Positions 7,443 to 16,054 of a DNA stretch of 64,000 nt are shown piece after piece. Each line of letters opens with the position of its first letter. Position 1 is the stretch's first letter. Position numbers and translations under genes: made by a program. The DNA comes from VXNE01 sp963664635. GTDB taxonomy: Bacteria > Pseudomonadota > Gammaproteobacteria > Pseudomonadales > Azotimanducaceae. The notes beneath the pieces are model-generated. The model had not been told where the DNA came from. It worked only from the letters and a program-made list of their open reading frames with translations, and did no database searches. The stretch lies in assembly GCA_963664635.1 (NCBI GenBank), contig OY761542.1, positions 5,270,001 to 5,334,000 on the forward strand, written 5' to 3'.

Positions 7443-8171
7443 GTGGACCGCGTGTGGCAGATCGCTCCGGGCGTGTACTGCCTGATCGTCGCCGCCGACC
7501 TGGACTTCGAGTCGACGCGGATAAACGTCATGACGACGCTCGTCGTCCTGTGGGGCGCGCGGCTGAGCTTCAACCTCGCACGCAAGGGCGGCTTCCGGGT
7601 GGGCGTGGAGGACCATCGCTGGACGCCCGTGCGGGAGAAGTCCGGACCGGTGGGCTTCCAGATCCTGAACCTCGTGTTCGTGGCCTTCGGGCAGATGTTG
7701 CTGATCTGGCTGTTCACCGCTCCCATCCATCAGGCGTGGTCCTCTTTCGACGCCCCGCTGAACGCGCTCGACGCGTTGGCCATCGCGCTCTGCGCCGTGT
7801 TCCTCGCGGGCGAAACCGTGGCCGACGAACAGATGTGGCGGTTCCAGCAGGACAAGAAGCGCAGAGTCGCGGCGGGGGAGACGATTTCCGAACCGTTCAT
7901 GCGCACGGGGCTCTTCCGCTACTGCCGCCACCCGAACTACCTGTGCGAGATGGGCATGTGGGCGGTGTTCTACCTGTTCGCCGTCGCGGCCTCGGGGGCG
8001 TGGTTCCACTGGTCCGGCCTGGGGTTCCCGTTGCTCTACGCACTGTTCGCCGGGTCGATCCCGCTCGGGGAGTCGATCTCCGCCGGGCGCTACCCTGCCT
8101 ACCGCGACTACCAGGCGACGACGCGGTGCCTGCTGCCCATACCGCGCCGGCGGGTACGGCCGGCGGGTTGA
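7443..8171 (+). CDS. DUF1295 / steroid 5-alpha-reductase-like membrane protein, start uncertain
   Basis: An integral membrane protein with several hydrophobic helices and the C-terminal signature GLFRYCRHPNYLCEMGMW, which in the DUF1295, ICMT and 5-alpha-reductase group forms the NADPH- or SAM-binding end. The first conventional start codon in frame is GTG at 7443, but the reading frame continues upstream with clearly homologous hydrophobic sequence (GTALDLCLILAALCWIL, about 7360-7410), so the true N-terminus is missing from this call. Either translation begins at CTG 7347, or a short upstream ORF starting with ATG at 7315 was joined to this frame before a one-base shift. Substrate unknown. 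Confidence 0.7.
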   Translation: MDRVWQIAPGVYCLIVAADLDFESTRINVMTTLVVLWGARLSFNLARKGGFRVGVEDHRWTPVREKSGPVGFQILNLVFVAFGQMLLIWLFTAPIHQAWSSFDAPLNALDALAIALCAVFLAGETVADEQMWRFQQDKKRRVAAGETISEPFMRTGLFRYCRHPNYLCEMGMWAVFYLFAVAASGAWFHWSGLGFPLLYALFAGSIPLGESISAGRYPAYRDYQATTRCLLPIPRRRVRPAG

Positions 8172-8300
8172 GCCTGGATTCGAGCTCGGGTCTGCCGGAG
8201 TTCGCGACCGTCCCGCCGCAGCAGGGCGAGCCGGCGCGCGCAGTCGTCACGCGGGGAGGCGCTATGATCAACGCCGCGTTGGACCCCGGACGGCCATCGA

Positions 8301-9140
8301 ATGGAACCAGGCAACCTGCATGCGCGCCGAGCGCGCTTCGAGCGAGACGGGTACCTCGCACCCGTCCCCATCCTCGACGCCTCCGAGGCGGCTCGCCACC
8401 GGGCCCGGCTCGAAGCCGCCGAGGCTTCCTTCGGTCCGCTGCACTACCAGGCGAAGGTGTACACCATCCTGCGCTCGCCCCTCGAGCTGGCCACGCATCC
8501 CCGCGTCCTGGACACCGTCACCGCGTTGCTCGGCCCGGACGTCCTGCTCTGGAACGCCACGTACATCATCAAGGAGCCCGGCGATTCCGCCCACGTGAGC
8601 TGGCACCAGGACCTGGCCTACTGGGGCCTTGACGGCGAGGACGAGGTGTCCATGTGGCTCGCCCTGTCCCCGGCCGACGAGCCCCATGGCTGCATGCGCA
8701 TGGTGCCCGGCAGCCACCGCGCCGGCCGGGCCCGGCACCGGCCCACCGCCGATGATACGAACGTCCTGTACCAGGGACAGACCGTCGACGGCGTGGACGA
8801 GGACGGCGCCGTGACCTGCCCGCTGCGGCCGGGCGAGGCGTCCTTCCACCACGGCTGGACGCTGCACGCTTCCGGTCCCAACCGCGGCGACGGGCGCCGC
8901 ATCGGCTTCAATGCGCAGTACATCACCCCGGATATGCGCCAGACCCGGCACGCCCGGGACACGGCCCTCCTAGTCCACGGCGCCGACCGCTTTCACCACT
9001 TCGGCGCCGACGCCCCCGCGTCCACGGACCTCGACCCTCGCGCCGTCGCCCGCCAACGGGCGCTGGACCGGATGGTTCGGCAGACCATGGGCGAAGGTCC
9101 GGGCGGGCCTGCGGGGGACCCCGCGGCCGGCGACGCATGA
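8301..9140 (+). CDS. Phytanoyl-CoA dioxygenase (PhyH) family oxygenase
   Basis: A 279-residue Fe(II)/2-oxoglutarate-dependent oxygenase. The facial triad is visible as HQD (His102, Asp104) and HGWTLHAS (His189), with Arg199/200 placed to bind 2-oxoglutarate. Family members hydroxylate lipids, ectoine, amino acids or secondary metabolites, so the substrate stays open. ATG at 8301. Its stop overlaps the start of the sulfotransferase gene (ATGA at 9137-9140), and the third gene of the set encodes a second 2-oxoglutarate oxygenase, suggesting a shared product that is both hydroxylated and sulfated. Confidence 0.85.
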   Translation: MEPGNLHARRARFERDGYLAPVPILDASEAARHRARLEAAEASFGPLHYQAKVYTILRSPLELATHPRVLDTVTALLGPDVLLWNATYIIKEPGDSAHVSWHQDLAYWGLDGEDEVSMWLALSPADEPHGCMRMVPGSHRAGRARHRPTADDTNVLYQGQTVDGVDEDGAVTCPLRPGEASFHHGWTLHASGPNRGDGRRIGFNAQYITPDMRQTRHARDTALLVHGADRFHHFGADAPASTDLDPRAVARQRALDRMVRQTMGEGPGGPAGDPAAGDA

Positions 9141-9790
9141 TCGTCTCCCACCGGCACCGTTTCATCTTCTTCGCGGTCCCCCGCACCGGAACCCATGCCG
9201 TGCGTACCGCCCTGGAGGACCGTCTCGGTCCCGACGACTGGCAGCAGCAGTCGCTGACCGCGCGGGTCCGCCTGCCGGTACCCGCGCTGGCGCGCGTCGG
9301 CCACGGCCACATCACCCTGCGCCAGGTTCGGGCATGCCTGCCCGAGACCCTGTGGCGCGATTACTTCAAGTTCGCCTGCGTGCGCAACCCCTACGCGCGG
9401 TTCGTGTCCGCCTGCGCCATGCTCAACAAGCGCAACCCGGGCTACCCCGGCAACGAGACCTCCTTCATGAAACGGGCGCTGCGGGTGCGCCGGTTTCGCG
9501 AACGCGCACTCGTCCGTCCCCAGTCCGACATGCTGGTCGATGAGAGGGGCGCCCTCGGGATGGACTTCGTCGGACGCTACGAGACCCTGCAGGAGTCGTT
9601 CGACGAGGCCTGCCGCCAGGTCGGCATCGCCCCGGCGCCCCTGTCCCACAGCAACGTCACGCAGCACGGCTCCCCCGCGGACTGTTACGACGAGAAACTC
9701 CTGGACATCGTGACCGAGTTCTACCGGCGCGACTTCGACCTGCTGGGTTACGACCGCGCCGCCTCACCGGAAGCCCTCGCGTGCGTCTGA
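9137..9790 (+). CDS. Sulfotransferase family protein
   Basis: A 217-residue protein with a PAPS-binding 5'-phosphosulfate loop near the N-terminus (FFAVPRTGTH, 11-20) and the 3'-phosphate-binding segment FKFACVRNPYARFVSA, the pattern of the Sulfotransfer_2 group. These enzymes move sulfate from PAPS to hydroxyl groups of carbohydrates or small molecules. It overlaps the PhyH gene upstream by 4 nt and the aspartyl-hydroxylase gene downstream by 10 nt, so the three are almost certainly one transcript. Confidence 0.85.
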   Translation: MIVSHRHRFIFFAVPRTGTHAVRTALEDRLGPDDWQQQSLTARVRLPVPALARVGHGHITLRQVRACLPETLWRDYFKFACVRNPYARFVSACAMLNKRNPGYPGNETSFMKRALRVRRFRERALVRPQSDMLVDERGALGMDFVGRYETLQESFDEACRQVGIAPAPLSHSNVTQHGSPADCYDEKLLDIVTEFYRRDFDLLGYDRAASPEALACV

Positions 9791-10743
9791 GCAGGCCCTT
9801 CATCCGGCTGCCGTTCCGGTTCGATGCCGAACGGCTCGCCGCCGAGGCGGGACAGTTCGCCGCCGACCGCTGGATGGCGCACCCGAGCGGGCTGCCGGGG
9901 AACTCGGCCATCGCGCTGATCTCGAGCGGCGGCGGGGACAACGATTCCTTCGAGGGCGAGAAACGGGCCACGCCGCATCTCGAGGCGTGTCCCTACACCC
10001 GCCAGGTGATGGCGAGCTTCGGCGAGGTGCTCTCCCGTTCGCGGGTGATGAAGCTGGACGCGGGTGCGCAAGTGCGGCTCCACGTGGACTTCAACTATCA
10101 CTGGTTCAGCCGGGTGCGGATCCACATCCCGGTCGTCACGCATCCCTCGGTGGCTTTCCACTGCGGCCGCGAGCAACTGCACATGCGGGCGGGCGAGTGC
10201 TGGATCTTCGACTCCTGGCGGCGGCACCGGGTAGTGAACGGCAGCACCCTGGACCGGGTCCACCTGGTCATCGACACCTGCGGCTCCGGACGCTTCTGGA
10301 ACATGGTGCGCGAGGCGGAGGACGCGCACCCGTCTGCGGCCGCGGCGCGGGAACGATTCGTCCCGTTCGAGCCCGACACGCGGGCGACGCTCCGGACGGA
10401 GCGCTTCGCCAGCCTGCCCGTCATGGCGCCCGGCGAGTGTGCGGCCCTGATCGAGGACCTGATCGCCGATTTCTCGGCCAATCCGGACAATCCCGCCGAA
10501 CTCGTCGCCTCCTACGCCGCCTGGATGCGCGGTTTCGCCCAGGACTGGCGCGAGACGTGGTTGCTCTACGGACACCGCGCCGAAGGCGTGCCCCGCTATC
10601 GGGCGCTGATAGAGCAGGCCCGCGGCCGCCTGCATCCCGACATGCGCGCACTCACCGTCAGCAGCAACCGCCTCGGGGTGAACGCGATCTTCGTCCAGCG
10701 CGTGCTGAACGCCGCCCTGGCGCCGGAAGCCCGGGTGGACTGA
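9781..10743 (+). CDS. Aspartyl/asparaginyl beta-hydroxylase family oxygenase
   Basis: A 320-residue Asp_Arg_Hydrox-type oxygenase. The domain covers about residues 60-170: LDAGAQVRLHVDFNYHWF supplies His101 and Asp103, RVRIHIP gives Arg111/Arg113 for 2-oxoglutarate, and WRRHRVVN gives His149. The C-terminal 150 residues are of unknown function and helical. GTG start at 9781, inside the end of the sulfotransferase gene. Substrate unknown; such enzymes hydroxylate free or peptide-bound Asp/Asn, and the coupling to a sulfotransferase suggests a peptide or small metabolite. Convergent with the TPR-sulfotransferase gene 12 bp away. Confidence 0.82.
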   Translation: MRLSRPFIRLPFRFDAERLAAEAGQFAADRWMAHPSGLPGNSAIALISSGGGDNDSFEGEKRATPHLEACPYTRQVMASFGEVLSRSRVMKLDAGAQVRLHVDFNYHWFSRVRIHIPVVTHPSVAFHCGREQLHMRAGECWIFDSWRRHRVVNGSTLDRVHLVIDTCGSGRFWNMVREAEDAHPSAAAARERFVPFEPDTRATLRTERFASLPVMAPGECAALIEDLIADFSANPDNPAELVASYAAWMRGFAQDWRETWLLYGHRAEGVPRYRALIEQARGRLHPDMRALTVSSNRLGVNAIFVQRVLNAALAPEARVD

Positions 10744-10755
10744 CTAGCCGCCCCG

Positions 10756-12810
10756 TCAATCGACGCCGTAGCGCTCCCGCACGTCCGGCCCGAGCGCTTC
10801 CTGCATCGGTTCGAGCCACCGCTCGTAGTGGCGCCACTGTTCGAGGCCGCTCCGGTAGATCGGCTGGCGCACCTGCTCGGAACTCGGGGTACGGATGCTG
10901 CGTTCCGTCCGGTGATAATCCACGCAGGCCTGCTCGAACGGCAGATCGCAGAACGCGAGGATGCGGCGCACTTGGCCCTCGAGATCCTCGACCACTTCCT
11001 CGTGCTCGACGCGCAGCACGAACCCGGGCAGCACGTGGTCCCAGTGGTCCATGAGGCGGACGTACTGGCGGTAGTAGTTGCCGACCTCCCGGAGTCCGTA
11101 CGAGAACTCCTGGCCCTCCCCGAAGAGCTGCTTGTAGCCGCTGAAGCAGCACGCCATGGGATGCCGCCGCGCGTCGATCACCTTGGCGTTCGGCAGGATG
11201 AGCCGGATCAGGCCCACGTGGAAGAAGTTGTTCGGCATCTTGTCGACGAAGTACGGTGCCGTGCCCCGGTAGGCGCGCGTGTCCTCGATGAACTGCTCGC
11301 CGAAGCGCCGGAAGTAGTCGTCTTCGAGCTCCCCGAGGATGCGCGGGTAGCGGGGCGCCTCGCCGGACGCGTCCCTGCCGCGCAGACGCTTGGCGAGGTT
11401 GAGGACATTGTGCAGCTCCATCGTGCCGTCCACCGCGGAGTGCGACGAGAGGATCTGCTCGAGCAGCGTCGACCCCGCCCGGGGCAGCCCCACCACGAAA
11501 ATGGGGTCGGGGGCGTCGCAGCCGAGTCCCCGGCGGCGCTCGAAGAGTTCCTCGGTGCAGACCTCCACCTGGCCGTCTATCCGCACCTGCAGGTGTTCGG
11601 GGCTGTGGTAGGTCGAGGGCTGCTTGAGCGCGTTGCCGCGCCGGTAGAACTCGAAGGAGCGTTCGTACTCCCGGCGGCGTTCCCACGCATCCCCGAGGGC
11701 AAAGCAGAGCTGGATGCGGTCGTTCTCGCCCGTCGACGCGTCGGCGACCAGGGCCTCCATCCGCGCCAGCTCCTCTTCGGCGAACTCGTGGGACTTGGTA
11801 TTGGCCAGGCTCCAGTACGCATCGCCGTGGTCGGGCTTGATCGCGTACGCCTTGCGGTAGAGCTCCACGGCGGCGTCGATGTCGCCCTCCGCCTTGCGCA
11901 CGTGGGCCAGCGACACCGGGTAGAAGTGGTTGTCCGGATGCCGCTGCATCAGGCGCTCGAAACTCTCGATGGCCGCCGCGTTCTTGCCGACCCCCGCGCA
12001 GGCCGCCGCGTACAGGGCGCGCACGTTGTCCTCGTCCGCCGGCCGGTGCAGCACGCCCTGCCCGCGCCCGGACACCGCCAGTCCGCCGGTCTCCACCTCC
12101 CGCAGCAGGCGCTCGGCCTGCTCGTGCGCCCGCGCGAACTTCTGCATCCGCATCAGGATGTTGACGTACTGCAGCCGCGCGTTGCGGTGCTCCGGATGGA
12201 ACTCGACGCAGCTTTCGAGGACGAACTCCGCCTCGTCGTACGCCCGGTTCCGCGTGGCGATCTCGGCCAGCAGCCGCATGCCCTCGACGTGGGTCCGGTT
12301 CGACTGCAGGAAACGCTTGCACAGGCGCTCCGCGTCGGCGAGGCGATCCTCCGAGAGGTAGCTGATGACGGCGAGCAGCTCGGCGGGCAGCGTCTCGAGG
12401 AAACCGAGCTGCTCGGTGACCTCCGCCAGGCGCTCCGCGTTGCCGGCGTCATGGTAGAGCTTGGCGAGGCACTTCCAACTGTTGACGAGAGAGGGGTCCG
12501 CGGTGATCGCGCGCTCGAAGGCCGCGCCCGCGCGGGGGAAGTTCCGGAGCGCGATGTAGTTGTAGCCCACCTCCTGGTGCGCCCGCCCGAAGCCCGGCCG
12601 CGTCTCGAGGACGACGCCAAGGGTGTCGAGCGCCTGCGGCCACCGGTGCTGATGCCGTCTGGCGACCGCCAGCGCGTAGCGGGCCTCGTGGTGGTCCGGC
12701 TCGGCCGCGAGGACCTCTTCCATCAGTCCCGCGGCCGCATCCGGCGCCCCCTGGCCCAACAGCCGCTGCGCCTCGCGAACCCTCGCTTCCGCTTCGGACA
12801 CGGTCCCCAC
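10756..12810 (-). CDS. Tetratricopeptide-repeat sulfotransferase
   Basis: A 684-residue protein. About nine TPR-like helical pairs fill residues 5-400 (for example HEARYALAVARRH and IDAAVELYRKAYAIKPDHGDA). A sulfotransferase domain follows at about 430-684, with the PAPS loop PRAGSTLLEQIL at 443-454 and RRHPMACCFSGYKQLF as the 3'-phosphate element. This architecture is common in marine proteobacteria; targets are unknown and may be proteins or glycans. Start is GTG at 12810. It is the second sulfotransferase within 4 kb and is convergent with the PhyH operon. Confidence 0.88.
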   Translation of the reverse strand: MGTVSEAEARVREAQRLLGQGAPDAAAGLMEEVLAAEPDHHEARYALAVARRHQHRWPQALDTLGVVLETRPGFGRAHQEVGYNYIALRNFPRAGAAFERAITADPSLVNSWKCLAKLYHDAGNAERLAEVTEQLGFLETLPAELLAVISYLSEDRLADAERLCKRFLQSNRTHVEGMRLLAEIATRNRAYDEAEFVLESCVEFHPEHRNARLQYVNILMRMQKFARAHEQAERLLREVETGGLAVSGRGQGVLHRPADEDNVRALYAAACAGVGKNAAAIESFERLMQRHPDNHFYPVSLAHVRKAEGDIDAAVELYRKAYAIKPDHGDAYWSLANTKSHEFAEEELARMEALVADASTGENDRIQLCFALGDAWERRREYERSFEFYRRGNALKQPSTYHSPEHLQVRIDGQVEVCTEELFERRRGLGCDAPDPIFVVGLPRAGSTLLEQILSSHSAVDGTMELHNVLNLAKRLRGRDASGEAPRYPRILGELEDDYFRRFGEQFIEDTRAYRGTAPYFVDKMPNNFFHVGLIRLILPNAKVIDARRHPMACCFSGYKQLFGEGQEFSYGLREVGNYYRQYVRLMDHWDHVLPGFVLRVEHEEVVEDLEGQVRRILAFCDLPFEQACVDYHRTERSIRTPSSEQVRQPIYRSGLEQWRHYERWLEPMQEALGPDVRERYGVD

Positions 12811-12854
12811 CCCCGGGATCTACCCCGTCGCAGGAACCTGTCTACACCCACCCC

Positions 12855-12951
12855 GAGTCGCGAAGCAACTCCAACGCGCCGTCACAGGCGCCAAGCCCGC
12901 GCCAGACCGGAGTTTGCGCAGCAAACTCCCAACGCCACGCGCAGCGTGGCG
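12855..12951. repeat. Cluster of three hairpins downstream of the TonB-receptor gene
   Basis: Hairpins at 12855-12871 (GAGTCGC-GAA-GCAACTC, one mismatch, a diverged inverted copy of the hairpin at 6719-6737), 12909-12929 (arms GGAGTTTGC, loop GCA, perfect) and 12933-12951 (arms CGCCACGC, loop GCA, perfect). The last ends 1 bp before the receptor stop codon on the leftward strand. None is followed by a T-run, so a simple intrinsic terminator is not obvious. Confidence 0.75.
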
Positions 12952-12952
12952 C

Positions 12953-15853
12953 CTATTCGAGGTCGTAGGAGAAACGCAGGCCGACGCTCCGCGGACGCTG
13001 CACGGTGACCACCGGCGTGTAGTGCCCGGCGATCTGCATGATCGGGGCGTCCTCGTTGCCGAGGTTGTCGATGAACAGCTCCGCCCGCCAGCCGTCCTTC
13101 TCCATGCCGAACGACACGTTGACGGTGGTCGCGTCGGGGTTCACGAAACGCGTGTTCCTCGGCAGCCGCATGCCGCCCGCCCCGTCCGGAATCTCGATCA
13201 CGCCGTAGCCCCCACCCTCGTCCTGCAGGCCGAGGCCGGAGTAGCGTCCCGACTGCCGGAACAGGGTGTCGTCCATGAACTCCGCGCTGCCCACGATGCC
13301 GGCGACGCTCTCGCCGCGGTAGTTCAGGCTCGCATGGACGTACCCGTTGGCGCCGAGGCCGTTGATCGGGAAGTCGTAGCGGGCCCGGAGGTTGCCGGCG
13401 AACTCCGCCGCCATCGGCAGCTCGCTGCCGACCGGTACCGCGATGCCCCGCAACTGCGAATTCAACCGTGTCAGCTCCGTGTCGAGGATGCTGAAGGCGC
13501 CGGCGATCGTCAGCCGGTCCGTCGGCGCCCACATGAAGTCGACGTCGACCCCCCGGCTCTCCGCATCGCCGATGTTCTCGATGAAGTAGAGAAACGCCAC
13601 GTTCGACGGGTCGAAGCGCGACACCTGGAGCTCGTCGATATCGGTCTGGTAGGCGGTCGCGTTGATCCGCAACGATCCCTCGAGGAACTCCCCCTTCATG
13701 CCCACCTCGAAGCTCGAAAGCTCGTCCGTGAGGGCCACGGCGGGCACGACGTAGTTTTCGTACACCCCGCTCTGGTTGGTCGCGAGCTGACCCGCGTTCC
13801 GGTTCAGGCTGGCCGGCCGATAGCCCTCCGCGTACGTCGCGAACAGGAGGATGTCGTTCGTCGGCCGCCAGCTCAGCGTCGCCTTCATGATCGTATCGGT
13901 CTCGTTGATCGACCCGTCGGACTGCAGGCCGCCGATGTCGAGGTGGCCGTTCTGGATCGCGGCCAGGGTCTCCTCGTTGCTGCCGCCGCCGCGAAACATG
14001 TCCCGCGCGCCGTTCGGACTCCTGGCGTTCAGGATCACGTTGTCGTCGCCGCTCGACTTGTAGGCGCCCAGGGTCTCGAGGCGCGCCGTCACGTCGTTGC
14101 TGAAGGCGTGGCTGTTGCAGCGGCCGTCCTCCGTGCGCGTCGAGTTGCCGAACCCCTGCGGCGCGGTGCCGTAGCGGCAGCCGAACGCGAAGTTGGCGGC
14201 CCCGCGCAACTGCGAGGTCAGGTCGTAGTACCGCGCGCTCAGCGAGACCGTCCAGGCCTCCGAGAGGTCGAACGCGACCTCGCCGAACACCGCCTGCTCC
14301 TCCTCCGTGCGCGTGAAGTCGTTGAAGAACACCGTGTATGGCGAGCGCGGTCCCGACGAGTTGATCCCCTTGGTCGGGACGGCGATGTTCCCGAGCAGGA
14401 ACCCGTCGCCCGAGTTGTCGTTGTAATAGCTGCTGACGTGCTCCCCGAACGCCGCGTTGGCCGAGGCGTACTGGAAATCGCCGATGTGCGTCGTCTCCAC
14501 GTCGTTGAAATAGACCCCCCCGAGGAAGCGGAGGCGCTTGGACGCATCCGTGGCGATGCGGAACTCGTGCGTGGTGCGCTCGTTGCCCGTCTCTTCCGTG
14601 TACTGCTTGGTCGGGTCGTAGCAGTTGTTGACGTCCGTGGCGTCGTAGATGTTGCCGCTGCAGAGGTAATAGGTGATGTAGCCGCCGCCGTTGTTGTAGT
14701 GCGTGTAGTCGATGATGCTGTCGACCTCGCGGTCGAGATAGCCGCCGGCGTAGATCAGGTCGAGGTTCGCGATCCGGCCCGAGATCGTCCAGGCGGTCAG
14801 CCCGAACTCGTCGCGGTTGTACTCCGGCGCGTAGCTGCGGTTGGCGTTGTCCTGGTCGAGGCTCGTGTCGACGAGGAACGAGCCGTCCCCCTCCAGCGTC
14901 TGCGCCGTATGCTGCAGGAGCACGTCCCAGTCGTCCGTCACGGACCAGGCGAGACTGAAGCGGCCGCCGCGATAGGACGCGTCGTTCCAGTCGTCCTGCA
15001 CGATCCCGTCGTTGCGCGTGCTCATGACGGAGTCCGGCGGCCTCTGGCCGACGCGGTCGGCCCGTGCCTGGGTCATGGGGGGGCCGAAGCCGGCGGCGTT
15101 ATTGCGGTCGATGACCTCCCCGCTCGGCGTGAACGTGCCCGGCACGTTGTCGATCCACCCGCCCTGGTTGTCGCTGTACACCACCGCACGCGCCGCCAGC
15201 GTGTCCGAGATCGGGATGTTCACCCAGCCGTCCGCGCCGCCGCTGTCGGCACCGTCCTCCGTGGTCAGGAACCTGCCGTTGAAGCCGGCGGCGAACTTGC
15301 CGTGCTCCGGCTTGCGCGTGATGAGCCGCAGGTTGCCCGACTGGGAACTCGCGCCGAACAGGGTGCCCTGGGGGCCGGACAGGACTTCGATGCGCTCGAG
15401 GTCCACCGCGAACACGTCGAGGTTGCGCCCGCCCATCGACACGGGCTGCTCGTCCACGTACAGGGCGACGCCGGGCTGCGAGCCCTGCGCCGCGGTGATC
15501 GTCACCCCGGCCTGCTCGGTGGCGCTGCCGCGGATGTAGAGCTCCTTCTTGCCGGGGCCGTTGCCGGTACCGACGACGTTGGGGAGGTACTCCACGTACT
15601 CGTCGAAGGTCTCCACGCCGAGATCGCGGACCGTGTCGCCCGTGACCGCCTGTACGGAGATCGTGATGTCCTGCGCGCTCTCGGCCCGTTTGGTCGCCGT
15701 GACGACGACGGTCTCGAGCTCCGCCGCGGACGCCGCGCCGGCTCCCGCCAGGACGGCCGAGATGGCCAACCCCAGCGGTTTCCTCCTGGCGATCAGCGTT
15801 CTTTCGGAGCCCCGCCCCGACCTTCTGTCGTTCCTGGTTCGTCGTTCCTGCAT
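12953..15853 (-). CDS. TonB-dependent outer-membrane receptor
   Basis: A 966-residue receptor. The signal peptide spans about residues 1-43 (basic start, hydrophobic LGLAISAVLAGAGA, cleavage near ASA-A). The TonB box ETVVVTA follows at about 47-53, then the plug with LYIRGS and the SGPQGTLFGASSQSG segment, and a beta-barrel ending in the aromatic-type strand SVGLRFSYDLE. ATG at 15853 has GGAG 12 nt upstream; an in-frame upstream start would add 19 residues before the signal peptide. Substrate unknown. It is divergent from the GlxA-type regulator, which makes import of a methylated osmolyte or related compound conceivable, but this is inference. Confidence 0.92.
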   Translation of the reverse strand: MQERRTRNDRRSGRGSERTLIARRKPLGLAISAVLAGAGAASAAELETVVVTATKRAESAQDITISVQAVTGDTVRDLGVETFDEYVEYLPNVVGTGNGPGKKELYIRGSATEQAGVTITAAQGSQPGVALYVDEQPVSMGGRNLDVFAVDLERIEVLSGPQGTLFGASSQSGNLRLITRKPEHGKFAAGFNGRFLTTEDGADSGGADGWVNIPISDTLAARAVVYSDNQGGWIDNVPGTFTPSGEVIDRNNAAGFGPPMTQARADRVGQRPPDSVMSTRNDGIVQDDWNDASYRGGRFSLAWSVTDDWDVLLQHTAQTLEGDGSFLVDTSLDQDNANRSYAPEYNRDEFGLTAWTISGRIANLDLIYAGGYLDREVDSIIDYTHYNNGGGYITYYLCSGNIYDATDVNNCYDPTKQYTEETGNERTTHEFRIATDASKRLRFLGGVYFNDVETTHIGDFQYASANAAFGEHVSSYYNDNSGDGFLLGNIAVPTKGINSSGPRSPYTVFFNDFTRTEEEQAVFGEVAFDLSEAWTVSLSARYYDLTSQLRGAANFAFGCRYGTAPQGFGNSTRTEDGRCNSHAFSNDVTARLETLGAYKSSGDDNVILNARSPNGARDMFRGGGSNEETLAAIQNGHLDIGGLQSDGSINETDTIMKATLSWRPTNDILLFATYAEGYRPASLNRNAGQLATNQSGVYENYVVPAVALTDELSSFEVGMKGEFLEGSLRINATAYQTDIDELQVSRFDPSNVAFLYFIENIGDAESRGVDVDFMWAPTDRLTIAGAFSILDTELTRLNSQLRGIAVPVGSELPMAAEFAGNLRARYDFPINGLGANGYVHASLNYRGESVAGIVGSAEFMDDTLFRQSGRYSGLGLQDEGGGYGVIEIPDGAGGMRLPRNTRFVNPDATTVNVSFGMEKDGWRAELFIDNLGNEDAPIMQIAGHYTPVVTVQRPRSVGLRFSYDLE

Positions 15854-16054
15854 GGGACGCCCTCTCCGCTTCTGCGACGCGTGTTTGCATTCTAGGCGTT
15901 TGGGCGCCAACTCGCACTACGCACACCCAAAGGCAATCAAAAAAGCCACCCGACCCGGGTCGCCACCCGGGCGTCTCGAGGCCCTCCAACCCATTGCCCG
16001 AAAGAGTCGAAAGGGGGACACTGCGAACATCGTTCAAGCCGTCCGTTCGCGCCC

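Noticed and set aside
12909..12951. Intrinsic terminator of the TonB-receptor gene
   Set aside because: Hairpins are present but no T-run follows on the relevant strand; listed as repeats instead.
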